A stretch of 64,000 nucleotides of DNA from Galerina marginata (taxonomy: Eukaryota; Basidiomycota; Agaricomycetes; Agaricales; Galerinaceae). The stretch spans positions 744,001 through 808,000 of the forward strand of contig JAECYW010000003.1 of NCBI GenBank assembly GCA_023014335.1. Reading direction: 5' to 3'. Numbering within the stretch: the first letter of the stretch is position 1; each line of letters opens with the position of its first letter. Of the stretch, positions 47,082 through 59,334 are shown piece by piece. The position numbers were made by a program, and so were the translations under genes. The notes beneath the pieces are model-generated. The model did not search any database. It saw nothing but the letters and a program-made list of their open reading frames with translations, and was not told the origin of the DNA.

Positions 47082-48389
47082 ATGATGCCACCGACTCCTC
47101 TGAAATCTTCTTCAGCGATCTTCAGGCTCAATTCTGACATCCTTCGGCGCATTTTTGCCTTCAACGCCAAGGAATACACCTGCCTGACTCGACTCGAAAC
47201 CTTACGTCGCGCTTCGCATGTTTGTTCAAGCTGGAGGGATCTTATCCTTGAATCCCCCACTCTTTGGAGCCACGCCTACGACATTGGTTCTTTAAACTGC
47301 CACGAAGAATGGCAGCGGGAAGTCTTTGAGCGAACGGGTAATTGTACCCTTCGGGTAAAAGTAAACAAGGGTACCATCGTTAAAATGGACAAGTTCATCC
47401 AGTCAGTGCTGAACGAACATTGGCACCGGATCCAATACCTTGACATCGAGTTCAGCTATTGGTGTAGCCCTACGGTATCATGGATTCCACTTCTCGAACG
47501 CTCAGCTCCCCTTTTACAGACATTCAGAGTGACTTTCCATCGCAGATTCCCTTCTGCACTATCCTCCCTATTATTCGCCAACAGTGCGCCGTCCCTGCGA
47601 AACTTCGCTGGGATCAACGTCAAATGGGACCCAAAAACAGTTTCTTGGGCGGCAAATATACACCAAATTAACATCACCTCCTTTGTTTCCATTGTCGAGC
47701 TACTACATTCTTTGTTGCTTACGCCGCTTCCCAACCTCGAGCACTTGGAACTCGCGGAAGTGTTTGATGACGAAACCGTCCCGAAGACAAGTGTAAGACA
47801 TATCGATAATGTCCATATGGTGAATTTCCCTCGTCTCGGACGAATCAAGATTAGTCTGCGAGAAGAATTCGAAACGATCCTATCGCTCCTGGGTAGCATA
47901 ACCCCACTGGCGGGCTGTACTTTCAAGTTCTTATACACACCCATTACTGACGTATCTGTCGTCCATGACCAAGTCCAAACCGTTTTTTCCAAATATCTCT
48001 CAAACATCGGAGGACCAGAATCAGTGAATCTGGCCTGCCTTTCACTGAATAGCTTTAAATTCAGGTTTTCGCTCCATCGCTGCACTGAAGAACCTATATT
48101 CCAAATTGGAGTCGATTCCGGCTGGCGCTCCATCGAAAATTCGCTTTCACCTTTCCTTCCCTTCCTCACCACCACCAGATTGGACACGGTCGAGAAACTC
48201 GAATTCTTTTTATCGCTTCCTGATTCTGAGCTCCTCAATGCGTCAATCGAACAGTTCGTAACCAACGCGTCGTCTGTCGAGGAGCTCGTCACAAACGCAT
48301 CAACTCTTGACTGGCTTCGTCGTGTCGAGGCCAGGACGGGAAGGAAGGTGTTTCCAGGTCTTAAAAATACACACTTTCGGGAAAGTTAG
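47082..48389 (+). CDS. F-box protein with leucine-rich-repeat-like C-terminus
   Basis: A single-exon gene of 435 residues. The F-box is at about residues 12-62: IFRLNSDILRRIFAF, then ASHVCSSWRDLILESPTLWS, the usual Agaricomycete F-box ending. The rest has irregular Leu-rich repeats (LPNLEHLELAEV, FPRLGRIKIS, VNLACLSLNSFKF), which suggests an F-box/LRR substrate adaptor of an SCF ubiquitin ligase. Such genes are numerous and variable in mushroom-forming fungi. The substrate is unknown. The last 40 residues repeat a VTNASSVEELVTNAST segment. Confidence 0.82.
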   Translation: MMPPTPLKSSSAIFRLNSDILRRIFAFNAKEYTCLTRLETLRRASHVCSSWRDLILESPTLWSHAYDIGSLNCHEEWQREVFERTGNCTLRVKVNKGTIVKMDKFIQSVLNEHWHRIQYLDIEFSYWCSPTVSWIPLLERSAPLLQTFRVTFHRRFPSALSSLLFANSAPSLRNFAGINVKWDPKTVSWAANIHQINITSFVSIVELLHSLLLTPLPNLEHLELAEVFDDETVPKTSVRHIDNVHMVNFPRLGRIKISLREEFETILSLLGSITPLAGCTFKFLYTPITDVSVVHDQVQTVFSKYLSNIGGPESVNLACLSLNSFKFRFSLHRCTEEPIFQIGVDSGWRSIENSLSPFLPFLTTTRLDTVEKLEFFLSLPDSELLNASIEQFVTNASSVEELVTNASTLDWLRRVEARTGRKVFPGLKNTHFRES

Positions 48390-48908
48390 TGCGTAACTGA
48401 AGCTCAATGAGGCAGGGAATGCACTCGATCGGGGAGATCGTGCAGTTAAAGTGCGGATAGCTTACACAGTAGTGAGCACAATGCCGAACGAACCTCAACA
48501 GCCCAGCCTTACATTTAACCTACCGAAGGATACTTCAGATATGGCCTTGGTCTTGGTCGGTGCTGAGTAAAACCTCAGCTCCTTCAGGGGCTAACAATTG
48601 GGGAATGAGATAGGAAATCCTGAACCGCTGCAATAGAATCGAAAGCGAAGAACCAAGTGCAGAAAAAGGAGCAGGTCTGCGCTATTCCGGGCCGGAAGAA
48701 GCCTGCCTCAGGTAATGACTCTGCCGTCGACTGGTAAGTAAAGTACAGCTGCGTATGACATATCGCTGTGAGAAAGCTGCGGGTGAGGTTATGACTCACT
48801 CAGCCAATTATTTAAATATTCTTGTTCGTCTCGTTCTTCTCTATCTCAGTCTACAGCAGCGCGTTGATCCCCCTCTTTTATTATTTGGAAACAATCTCTC
48901 CAGAAACC
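48390..48908. other. intergenic, no supported gene
   Basis: About 520 bases between the F-box and FHA genes. Only short open frames. Confidence 0.6.
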
Positions 48909-49474
48909 ATGCAACTCCTCACTACAGCCTCTACCAACAACACCTTCTCCCCGGCCCTTTATCTCTACCCCGTAAATGGTGCCTGGGCCCCAAAATGTAT
49001 CACCGAACAACACACCAGGATTGGCAGACATGCCAATGCTGAAACAGTGCCTTCCGAGCAAAATGGCTTCTTTGACTCGAAAGTCTTGAGTCGCCGACAT
49101 GCGAAGGTGTGGCAGGAGGAGGGCAAGGTGAGTAGAGTTACATTCAGTTCACGTATCTCGCCTATTTTGACACGGCTATCTACTGTAATAGATTTTCATC
49201 AAGGATACCGAGAGCTCGAATGGTACGTTTATCAACGGCCAGAGACTCTCTGGTGAAGGCATCGAATCAGAGCCTTTTGAGCTCAAAAATGAGGATATTA
49301 TTGTACGTCCTTTGCTTTCTGATGAAGTCTCGCGAGCTTACTATTATCTTTCGATAGGAATTCGGTATCGACATTCTCGGGGAAGATAAGAAAACTATTA
49401 TCCACCGTAAAATTTCCGCCCGTGTGGTTATCCTCGCTGGCGAAAAGGAGGACCTATTCGTCTCTCGTCTTTAG
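48909..49474 (+). CDS. short FHA-domain protein (possibly a truncated copy)
   Basis: Three exons (48909-49127, 49192-49302, 49358-49474) give 148 residues. The forkhead-associated domain is complete: [32 protein letters not shown] (the SRRH core), [20 protein letters not shown] and EFGIDILGE. It binds phosphothreonine peptides. The closest pattern is the FHA domain of Far10/Vps64/SLMAP-type proteins, which normally continue for several hundred residues with coiled coil and a membrane tail. Here the frame stops soon after [17 protein letters not shown]. It is therefore a stand-alone FHA protein or a truncated duplicate. The start at 48909 was chosen because [21 protein letters not shown] reads straight into the domain. 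Confidence 0.72.
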
Positions 49475-49888
49475 GTCTCGGAATAATGTCCTGAAGCGGA
49501 TATCGAGGGCCTCTTGGATTATGTACAAATTGGTTAGGTTTTACTTGTGCTCTCATGACTCTCTAAGTCCTTGCCTCATTCCGAATGTGTCCCTGCAGTC
49601 TCTCAGTAGCTTATTTAAAGGAACTTATAAAAATCTATGAATACTTCAACTGTTCTAAGTTACCCAGTGATTAATAGGCTGCGCGTTCGAAGAACCGCGC
49701 TTTCGACGAAGAGGCGTAGAGACACACTTATGCGAATGCGCGGTGTTCTTCAGAGAAACGGACATGATATGAAGCAACAAGCTACGATTTGACAACTCGA
49801 ACAATGTATGCATATTTTCTGGGGATATACAACTAAAACAACCTTTCTCCACTATGTAACATCCAGAAGACCGTTTGCTGGGTGCCTC
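49475..49888. other. intergenic, no coding remnant found
   Basis: About 410 bases. I looked for a continuation of the FHA gene's coiled coil and saw none. Confidence 0.5.
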
Positions 49889-50561
49889 TCAGCCGGAGCT
49901 GACGAACTCCCAGCGGGTCTCAGAAGCGTCTCCATTTTCGACCAGGATGACCTGAAAGATGGTAGTCAATAAACTGAATCCCATCAGAATGAGGGAGAAT
50001 TAAATCGCACGTTACGACCAATAGTAAAGTTGTCAGCGGCGAACTTCGGGTCATTGACCAGTTTGATGCTAACAAATCGTAAAGCCCAGTTCAAACTCCA
50101 CAAACATTCAAGGCTAAGATAAATGCCTACTTCCACAAACCGGTGCTGGCAGCTTTGATGGACCACTGGTAGTCGCCTTCCTGCCATTCGAGGTAGCGTT
50201 TACCGTTCTTGTCGGTTTTCTGGGGATTGTCAGATTCAGTTTGCTCGGTCGATAATAGGACATAGCGCTGCACTTACTCCAGAGTCAGCAACGCTCAAGT
50301 TGGAGTCCGACTCGATGGTGTACACCCCAGTTCGATCAACCGAGACGGTCAATTTCTAAACGGAGGGAAAATATCAGCCGCGACAGCTTAAATTATCCGA
50401 ATTTTTTTTCGAAGTGGGAGCGTACTTACAGCCTCCTTGGGAACTTGGTCACCGATTTTGATGGTGGTAACGAGATCGCCAGAGCTGGTCTTGTTGTTGG
50501 GCACAATGTAGAACCCGGTTTTGCGGTTCCTGATGAGGTAGATTCCTGGGGCGAGAGACAT
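49889..50561 (-). CDS. single-domain beta-trefoil-like protein
   Basis: The start at 50561 gives MSLAPGIYLIRNRKTGFYIV. Exons then give KLTVSVDRTGVYTIESDSN, KTDKNGKRYLEWQEGDYQWS, IKLVNDPKFAADNFTIGRN and VILVENGDASETRWEFVSSG, with the stop at 49889. About 140 residues, no signal peptide. The exon plan is the same as each half of the fusion gene at 44956-46395. Small cytosolic beta-trefoil proteins of mushrooms include protease inhibitors and defence lectins. I cannot match it to a named one (mycocypin or I66 inhibitor sequences recalled only in outline), so the fold is inferred. Confidence 0.65.
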
Positions 50562-50607
50562 GGTGCTCGAGTGAGTGATGATCGTGAAAGTTAGAAAATG
50601 TGAGAGT

Positions 50608-50614
50608 ACTTATA
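50608..50614 (-). promoter_or_regulatory. TATA box of the single-domain beta-trefoil-like gene
   Basis: TATAAGT on the minus strand, 47 bases before the start codon at 50561. Confidence 0.4.
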
Positions 50615-52138
50615 GTAATCTCGTCCTATTGGGTCGCTCTTAAGCTCTCAGTTAACTAGGGTATCAGCAAGTCCATGTATGAGTCCATAAATTTGTCCCG
50701 TCAAAGGGGGCAGGAGGAACGAGACAAATGCATTCATTCTCTAAGATTCCATTCGGCATATGGGACACAATGATTGCTCGAATGACGGCCTGACGACCGA
50801 AAGAACCAAAAATCCAGCAGAGAAGCGGCCTAGCCGAAGAATCCCAACCGCGTTTCCCAAGAATGGCCATGGGAGCATTCCAAGCGAGAGCATCAGGTCA
50901 ACATTTTCAAAATGAAGTGCATAGCAATGGGCCGCGTTACTGAATGTTTGCCAAGTTGCCTAACATGGAAATCGTTTAGAGCCACGGTCCGTATACAATT
51001 CAAGACCCAGAGATCTATATCTCGATTATGAGTGGCCAGTTTACACCAGAATTTGCCTTCGTTCGTTATGGCTCGAATGCAAGACCTATAATTAAAACAC
51101 AGATCTAGTAATAAACCTCAGAACTGGGGTGAGTCGGTGACCTACCTACCTCGATGACGAAATAAGTCGCTATTATCAGGTGGCGTAGATTAATATCAAC
51201 GATGGAAGAGAAGTCAAGTATTGGTATATTTCATGAGGGTGGCATTGGTGAACAATTCCACCCAGAGCCGTCGGACGCGCGGCTTGCAGATGGCGTTGAG
51301 CTCAGAACTTTCTAAAGTTTCCTTCTGAAGTAGCAGCACAAGCATTCAATATATGTATAAGGAATGGCCAGGCAAAATAAGGGACGAGGTATTAGGGAAA
51401 TTACATACGAGGCTATGTACGTTCAGGCTAGAAAAGCTTGATAAAAATACCACACAGGGCTGTAAAAATTTGGACTGGGGTAAGATTTGGTTCACAAAGA
51501 AGGAACAAAACACTTGCGGCGTGGTTTGGTCCTCGAAGCCAAGGGTTTCCCTCACACCGAACTATCCAGAGCCTGACACGAAACGAAGGTCGTGACATGG
51601 GTTCTACTCGAGTATCCGCGACCGGCGCAGAAATTGTGCCTGTACTGTACAAGCAAAATAGAGTCCAAGATAACGGACGGAAGAGGCAAAGAAGAGACGG
51701 GCCAACAATCAAACTCAAGGCAAACAACAGCCGCTTCAGAATCGAAAGAAACTAGAGCGTCCTGTCTTCTTAGGTGGATGGTGCTGAGCAAAAAAAGGCA
51801 CAGCCGCCTGGTACCAGTTAATCGTTCTTACAGGCCATGTAGGGCTTCGGAGAGTGGAATCCACGGCCTTACCCAACTTTGGAGTGCTGGTGGCTAGAAG
51901 TCGGAGAAAACTACGACTTGTGAACAGCTTAAACGAATCTAAATCAAAAAGGCAGCGGCCATTTCAGCACTCATACCAATAGCAACGTAAAGTATCGAAC
52001 CTTAACAGTCTCGTTCAAACTGACTACGCCTGAAGCACCTAGCAGTTAGCTACTAGGCAACTCGGACTGCTGCAGGCAGATTGGAGCTGGGGTTGAACAT
52101 CAACGTTCGCAGGGCTGGTGGCAAACGTGTGGGCTGAT

Positions 52139-52200
52139 GAGTGTGGATATAGTGCTAGAGTCAACGTTGAGGGCTGAGTGTGGATATGCTATAGTCAACG
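52139..52200. repeat. imperfect two-copy tandem repeat
   Basis: GAGTGTGGATAT followed by GCTAGAGTCAACG recurs 37 bases later as GAGTGTGGATATGCTATAGTCAACG. Confidence 0.6.
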
Positions 52201-52526
52201 AGTAAAGAAAGCGCATGGCCATGGGGGGGCTGCATGGGAGGAAAGAAATTTTGCGACAGCCTGGAACTTGGATTCCAAACACTGCCACACAACGCGTCGC
52301 GTGAAGCTTTAAGGAGTTGCATCGTCCAATTGGAACCTTGACTCAAGTGGTGGCTATGTCACACGGTAGCGTTGGTACGCTTCATCTTTGTTCCTTGTTT
52401 GTTCATTTTAGCATCGGCATATGGCTAAGTGGCTCTCTTCTCTGCATCCTGGTCTGTTTAACGTCTTTAATGAAGGTACCGTGCTTTAAATGTAGTCTCT
52501 TTGGGTTGAAATCTCATTTGTAGAAC

Positions 52527-55500
52527 CTACAGACCAAAGTGTACATAGGGAACCCAAGCCAGTAAGGACGATTCGATATCTGTCTCTGACTTCATGAGTC
52601 TCTGCCTCAACTGTAGTGTAGCATAATGAAGTGCTTGAGAAGCCTTCTCACCACTCAACGTCTTTTTATCCTCAGTTAATTTCATATAGAAATCTTCCGC
52701 AATTTCGGGCCCATACTTGTCTTGGATGGACCACATCGTAGCCACTACGCCTCGATAACCCGCCGCCAGCATTCCTGCAGCCAGATGCACGGCTTCCTCG
52801 GACAGTTTTTCGTCGCCAGTACTCGTTTGGCAGGCAGACAAAAATGCAAGATCAGAGGATAGCCTTTTCTGGATGATCGTCGAGAGCTCGAGGTGCCCAT
52901 CTTGAAGTGCGAATCCACTTTTCAACGGATCAGAAGTATTTTGGCTTGCATGGCAGGCGAAATGGATCGAACTGTGGGTTTCCATGTTTTTTATGACCTC
53001 GTCTACCGTGGCTGCGGCGCCTTCCAAGCAGAGAACTGGGAAATCGCAATCTTTTATCAGGCGCTGGATTGCTTGGACCTCGTTTTTCGTTTTCGGAATT
53101 GGGGCAAGGCCTGGCGTATTCGGTTGACTGACCATAAATAATCCCTCTTTTTGTTGAGAAGGCTTAGTGTCATGCGGCACCCTGTCAACGAGAGCGCGAA
53201 CGGTCGGCGTATACGAAAAAATCGCAAATTCCGAGAGAGTAGACGATAGTGTCGTTTTAGGACCGCCGTATATCCCAGCCGCGTGTATTGGAAGGAACGC
53301 CAATGGGCCAGTCGCACACCACCAGATGCGCAATAGGTCTAATGGTGGCTCCTTCATAGGTTAAAGATAATTCAATCAATCTGTAAGAGTCAAATGAATC
53401 AACGCTTCACTTACCGAGTATCCCAGCGCGTCGAGGATCGGTTTTACAACCTGCACCCACAACTGGGCAAGAATGGCCCTGATTCCACTCTTCTGCTCGA
53501 GACGCATTCCTCTCGTACTGGGTCTGGCTCCGCGCACTCGCACCCCAGACGCACGGAGGTGTGCCTGTAAGTCGGTTCTGAGCATTTCCGCCTTTCCGTA
53601 GGAGAAATCTGGGAGGCGAATGGCAATAGGTTTATCCTTCCCGGCTACAAGTCCCAGCGCGTCACAACGCTGTCGATGAATGTTAATGAGAACCACTATT
53701 CCCGACTTGGGAAGGCGGTGCATCATGGTGGAACAAGTTGGCGGGCGGAGGAAATCCTGGAAATTCGGGATTTTTCGAACTTTTGCGAGTAACCTTTCCC
53801 ATTCCTGTGCGAGTTTGATGTGGGTGCTAACTTGGTCCTGCAGCTTCATTTTCTGAGCGAGGCCAGTCCCGGGGGCTGGTCGACCTGTGTCTAACCGTGA
53901 CCCCGCAAATTCGAGAGCATTCGATACCTTCAGAAGCACATCAGCCAGAGGTGGATCGTAGGCTCGAAGGGCGTCGAACGGAGTTCGGAGATTGTTGAGT
54001 TGGTTCCACACGAGACAGCGACCTTCTTCAAGCAATTCCACTGCCGCACTTAATTCGCCGAGTTCAAATGCGGCGGCGGCGGCGGAGCTGGAAAGGTCAG
54101 AAATATCAGGAAGATTTGTGTGGCGTTTCTGAATGGTCTGGTCTAAGCCGACAACCAAGGACATGAGGTTAATCGCCGTAGAGTAAGCTGTAAGAACCTG
54201 TGAGGGGTCAATTTTATGGGCAGTTTCAGCCCATCTCCTTGCTGCGATGAGTTTTATCGACGGTATTCCGGTGGGATAAATTGCGGCCAGACGATGGTGG
54301 TTGGCAGCTGCAAGACCATCTTTGCCGTCGTGTGTGTATTCGAACCGCGACCCGTACGAGAGTCCAAGATTCCCTAGTATAATTGGCAGGCGAGAATGCC
54401 CTTGAAGGCTGAGGTCCAACGCCTTTTGTTGAGATGATATAGCTGTCGCAATATCCGTAAGATCTTCTGTGTGGCCAAACCGAGCTTGATAGGCGACGCC
54501 GATATTACTGAGCCTGACGGGCATTATGTCGTCGTCCTTTGGAGTGAGATCAATGGCTTTCTGATGAGAGGTTATTGCCTCGTTGATTTCTGTCAAATCT
54601 CCGGTAAGATTGAAGTGAGTTTGATATGAGTTGGCAAGATTAGCGAGCCGGTCAGGCAGGCTAGCGTCACCATCGGGGGTGAGTTGAGTGGATTTTTGGA
54701 AGTGTAAGATCGCTGCAGAGATGTCCAGAGCGTCGCCTGAGTGCTCAAATCGGGCTTGATACGATATTCCAACGTTATTGAGAAACGATGGCAGTGATGC
54801 ATGTCCCGTTGGGGTTCGATCGACTGCTTGCTGCTGGTATGCTATTGCTTCAGAAACATCGGCCACATCGCCTGTGCGTTCAAAGCGTGCACGATATGAA
54901 GCTCCAAGGTTACTTAGACGTTGCGGTAGAGCGATATCGCTGTCTGGGGTGAGAAGAACGGCATTTTGGAGATATGATATCGCCTCAGAAATATCCTTGA
55001 GGTCCTTTGTGTGGTTGAATCGATTGTCATACGCGCTTCCGAGGCCAGCTAACCTGCGAGGAAGTTCTGCATTGCCGCTCGGAGTGAGCTCGACGGCTTT
55101 CTGATGTGATGCAATTGCTTCAGAAATATCTGCAAATATACCGGTGCGTTCAAATCGCACTTCATATAATGATCCAAGGTTGCTGAGCCGACGCGGTCTT
55201 TCGACGTGGCCAATCGGGGTGAGGTTAATAGCCTCCTGTTGAAAGGAAACTGCTTTAGCAAGGTCAGTCATATCTCCTATGCGGTGAAATCTAGCGTGAT
55301 GTGAGCCGGAAAGGTTGCTCAACATGGTCGGTTTTTCAGTATGTCCCTCTGGAGTGAGATCGACTGCTTTTTGTTGCGACATTATGGCTTCAGAAATATC
55401 CGCGAGGTCACCCGTGCGTCCGAATCGAGCACTCTGCGACGATCCAACGTTACTCAACCAACGAGGAAGATCCAGGCGGCCTTCCGGTGTAAGACGAATT

Positions 55501-57420
55501 GCCTCCTTCTGGGATGAAATTGCTTTGGAGATATCATCCAAGGCTCCAGTACGATTGAATAGCTCTCGATAGGAAACGCCAAGGTTGTTAAGCATCGAAG
55601 GGATATTAGAACTGTTCTGGGGAGTGAGGTCAATTGCCTTCTGCTGGAACGATATCGCCTCCAAAATGTCGGAAAGATCTGCCGTATGCTCAAATCGCGC
55701 CTGAAAGGAAATTCCAAGATTATTGAGCCTGATCGACATGGCTTCATGATCTTGTGGAGTGAGCTGAATAGCTTTCTTTTGCGCTGCTATCGCATCGGAA
55801 ATATCAGCCAGATCACCGGTCTGACTAAAATGAGCTTGGTAAATGTTTCCTAGGGTGCTCAGCCGAGCAGGCATATCAACGTCTGCCTCCTCTGTAAGAT
55901 CTATGCACTCTTTTGCGTATGAAAGTGCTTTAGACGCGTCAGACAAATCTCCGGTGCGGTCGAATCGAGCTTCGTAGGAGGCAGTGAGGGTACTGAGAAT
56001 GGTAGGCCTAACCGGGTCTTCCAACGATACGAGATCGAGAGCCTTCTGCTGAGAAGATATCGCCTCAACGATATCGTTCAAGTCTCCTGTGAGGTTGAAT
56101 CGAGCACGATAGTACACCCCGAGGTTACTGAGCCTTTTAACCAACCCCGGGTGTTCGTCCGAAGTAAGACTGACAGCTCTTTGTTGCGATGATATAGCAT
56201 CAAAAATATCGGTAGCATGTCCCGTTTCGTTAAAGCGAATTTGATAGTAATTTGCCAAGGTGTGTAGCCTCGCAGGCAGGACAGGATTGTCATCTGCCGT
56301 GCCGTCGACGGAGAGTTGGAATTTCGAGGTCGCAGTTTCGAGATCAGACAACTCTCCTACCAAAGTAAAGCGCTCTCCATATGCGCCTGCGGAATTGTAT
56401 TGAAAATCGGCCGCCGTCGGGTCATCAGCTGGCATGAGCTGAATAGCCAGGTCGTAGGCGCGAATGCTCGCATCTAAGTCACTTTCAGCCCTCGTTTGGC
56501 GGAAGCGTTCGAAGAACTGGTCGCCGCAGAGGTTTAGAAGCTGTGCTTTCATATTGTCCTCAGTATCGTCGGGTAGCTCGAGAGCGATGGCCATTATGCC
56601 TTCGGGGTTATCAGGCAGCTGAGCTGCAATTCCCGAAGAAAAGGCTGTCAGTCATCAAATGAACATGATCGATAAAGTTCATACCGTCATCTTCGTTCTC
56701 CTGATCTCCTTCTTCGCTTGCAATTTCTTCTCTCGCAATTTCTTCTTCCAACATATGGGTAGAAATTTTGCAACTCAATTCCAACGAGAAAGACTTTGAA
56801 CCTCCTTCAAACTCCCGTACGATTGCTAGTAATGCAAAACATTGATAATTTAGAATGGAAATGACGGAAGTCGTTAATGATGATGCAAATGCTCACATCG
56901 TTGTCCTTCGACGTTATTTAAGGCGTCCTTGAGTTCAGCTTCGGCTATACGAATCTGCTGAGACTTTCCATTTTCACCCCATTTCGCAACGAATGTGAGA
57001 CCCCCAGTACTAGCGAATACCAAGTTAGGGTAAAAGTAATAAATCGCAGTAAGCGCGACTTACACGTCAATCATGCCATCATGTCTCCATTGATTCGAAG
57101 ATACTTTGTGAAACTCTAGAGAATCCGCTGTATCGCTCTCTGAATTCAGAAGTTTGACGTCCAGGCTGGACGGGATTGGGGCCTTATGATCCACGGAACT
57201 GAGTTCAATCACGATATCTGAGTGACGCGATCAGAACGGAATTTTCTTCATGAATGGCATACTAACCTTCAAGATAGATCTTTCCAGGAATATCAGTGGT
57301 GTCTGGTTCCGAGCTCTCCAAGACCGGTGAACTGCTATATAGCTCAATCAGCCGAATGCTTAGCCGAAAGTCGAAGTAGAAAGGAGCAAACATTGGGATT
57401 ATGGGGTCAGGATCGGCCAT
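52527..57420 (-). CDS. TPR-CHAT protein (caspase-like protease domain with long TPR array)
   Basis: Start 57420 (MADPDPIIPMFAPFYFDF). Small exons encode about 190 N-terminal residues, perhaps a C2-like strand domain (LSIRLIELYSSSPVLESSE, GLTFVAKWGENGKSQQIRI) and an acidic linker. The large exon 53376-56594 carries about 17 repeats of some 50 residues of the form DLxDIxEAIxxQQKAIxLTP, ending NNLGVSYRARF or similar (tetratricopeptide type). An intron after ALGYS leads to the CHAT domain: EPPLDLLRIWWCATGPLAFL, IHFACHA with the catalytic His, FLSACQT with the catalytic Cys, and ATMWSIQDKYGPEIAEDFY. Total about 1,500 residues. Bacterial TPR-CHAT proteins are sensor-triggered proteases. The fungal ones are expanded and mostly unstudied, and a role in signalling or cell death is inference. 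Confidence 0.85.
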
Positions 57421-58579
57421 ACCGTCTAAGTTTCTTTCCTTGAGGTTTATCGGGCGGGCGAACGACGATGAAGCGAAATGAGGGACTCCAGGTGAAATCC
57501 AATCGATTAGATTGAGGTCCGTTGTGGGGTTATTATTGTCCGATCACGTCGCATTCTATGTCACAACTTTCTTGGGCCTTGTTTTGATTCACGGCGTTTA
57601 ATAGGTCAATAAATGTATAATTATAGGAGACTAACGTACTGGTACAAGTACATTACTTCAAGTTCATACTTTGAGGACGGGGTCAGAGTCCTGCATCGGA
57701 CTTCGGCCAGATAAGCAACGGTCGAGGGTGAAATTCGGGTTCAAGGCTAAACAAGAGTCCAGGACGGGGGATCGCGAGGTCGAGGATGTAAAAGAATATT
57801 CATGCGGGCAAATTGAAGTCGTCTTAGGTGCTAAATAAAGGCAGCTCGGTAAAACATCGTCGTTTCCGAAAAGTGGAATACATACCATTCTCGAAGCCCG
57901 AATAATCGGTGAAACCCCTGGCATGAAAAGAGGCGGTGAATGTGGAAACCAGAGATGATGACTGGGGCTACTCATCCTACCTGCGGCGAGTACTATCCCA
58001 GGATGCAATGGAAAAGTCTGCTAAAGGGGTTTAATAGAAACTTTGAGGATTGAAAAGAGACAACAAAATACCTAACGCGTTATGTGTATTTGACAGGGAA
58101 TCACACTACCATGCCCCCAGTCAGAGCAAGCCCGGTCTGATGCTTATTTCACATACCATTCAGCACCAAAGACTTAACAGCAAAGCCGTCTAAACGAAAG
58201 ATTAGTGCGACGGAATAAGAAGTTCAGACGAGTTACCAACTTTGACGGAAGAGAGAAGAGTGGACGAACCAGCAATTTCCAAGCGCTATCACCCCATGTC
58301 CCAGAGGGAAGTCGATCAAACCAGGGAGAACAAATATACGCCGTGGCCTAAGCGTGTCTGCAAAGGGCTTAAGGTGAGCAATAAAAGTAGGCAAAGAAAT
58401 AACGGAAATACATACCGACGTTTAAATATCTCTTCAGCCCAAGGCACATGAACAACCCACGACACTGGTGACACCGCTTTGCGAGCTTAGCGCGGCCTGC
58501 TGTGGCGTAGAGAAGTGGCGGGATGAGAATCGCATAGCTACTTGAAGGAGCGAAGCCAGCAGATGGCGCAAGTGCTGCA
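57421..58579. other. intergenic, no supported gene
   Basis: About 1.2 kb between the TPR-CHAT start and the tandem elements. Short open frames only. Confidence 0.6.
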
Positions 58580-58587
58580 GAAAAGTG
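58580..58587 (+). repeat. 8-bp direct repeat flanking the tandem elements, left
   Basis: GAAAAGTG just before element 1, identical to 62338-62345 just after element 2. A shortened form, GAAAAG, lies between the two elements at 60460-60465. Confidence 0.8.
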
Positions 58588-59334
58588 GGCGGTCTAACTA
58601 TAGGTGTGGCCTCCACGAAAAGAATTAATTAATTAATTAATTGATCGCAGAGAGAGAAAAGGGGACGGAGAAATTAATATACTCCCTCCCAATTCGATGT
58701 AGTCTCTTGAAAATTTTACATTTTGAACCTCGTAGATAGCGAGTTGGAATAGAGCAAAAAGATAGAAAATTTCCGGCGCCTGCGGCGCAATATCCGGGTG
58801 CCAAAAGGCCCCGCGGAAAACTCATCTACGCGCGCTTGTGCTAAACAGCCGCGCTGGTGAGATAAAATTTTAGCATAGAATACTATTCCCTTACCATATC
58901 TCTTAGAATACGCTTGTTTAAATATTTAATCACTGACACAGTCCAGGATCAGTGGGTTCCAAGCCTCAAAATGGTAGGAAACAGTGTTTTGCACCGATTT
59001 TTAGACAGAATTTTGTGTTATTCATAAATTTGAATCGGCCAATATGCTTCTCTATTTATTAGTTCCAATTGACTTGATTTTTGTGGAAGGAAGTGGCATA
59101 TTCATACTCAAATGGTCAATTTACTAACCAGATCCACCAGTGAAGCTATTGAAAGAATTCATTTACTAAGTTACATTAAATGTACGTGGTTTAAAAGTTA
59201 TTTAGACTTATATTTAAATAGTCAGAGAGCATATCTGAATTTTTTCAGCTTGATTCCAGATATGTGGAAGGCGGCAGAGCCTCGTCGAGGCGCTCTCTCT
59301 GCCAAATTTCGGCTTCCTAAAGAAGTAAGTCGTG

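Larger units (their letters stand above)
50562..52526. other. intergenic, no supported gene
   Basis: About 2 kb. A minus-strand TATAAGT (50608-50614) lies 47 bases upstream of the 50561 start. Open frames at 51346-51897 on both strands overlap and have no family match. A short imperfect tandem repeat lies at 52139-52200. Confidence 0.55.
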
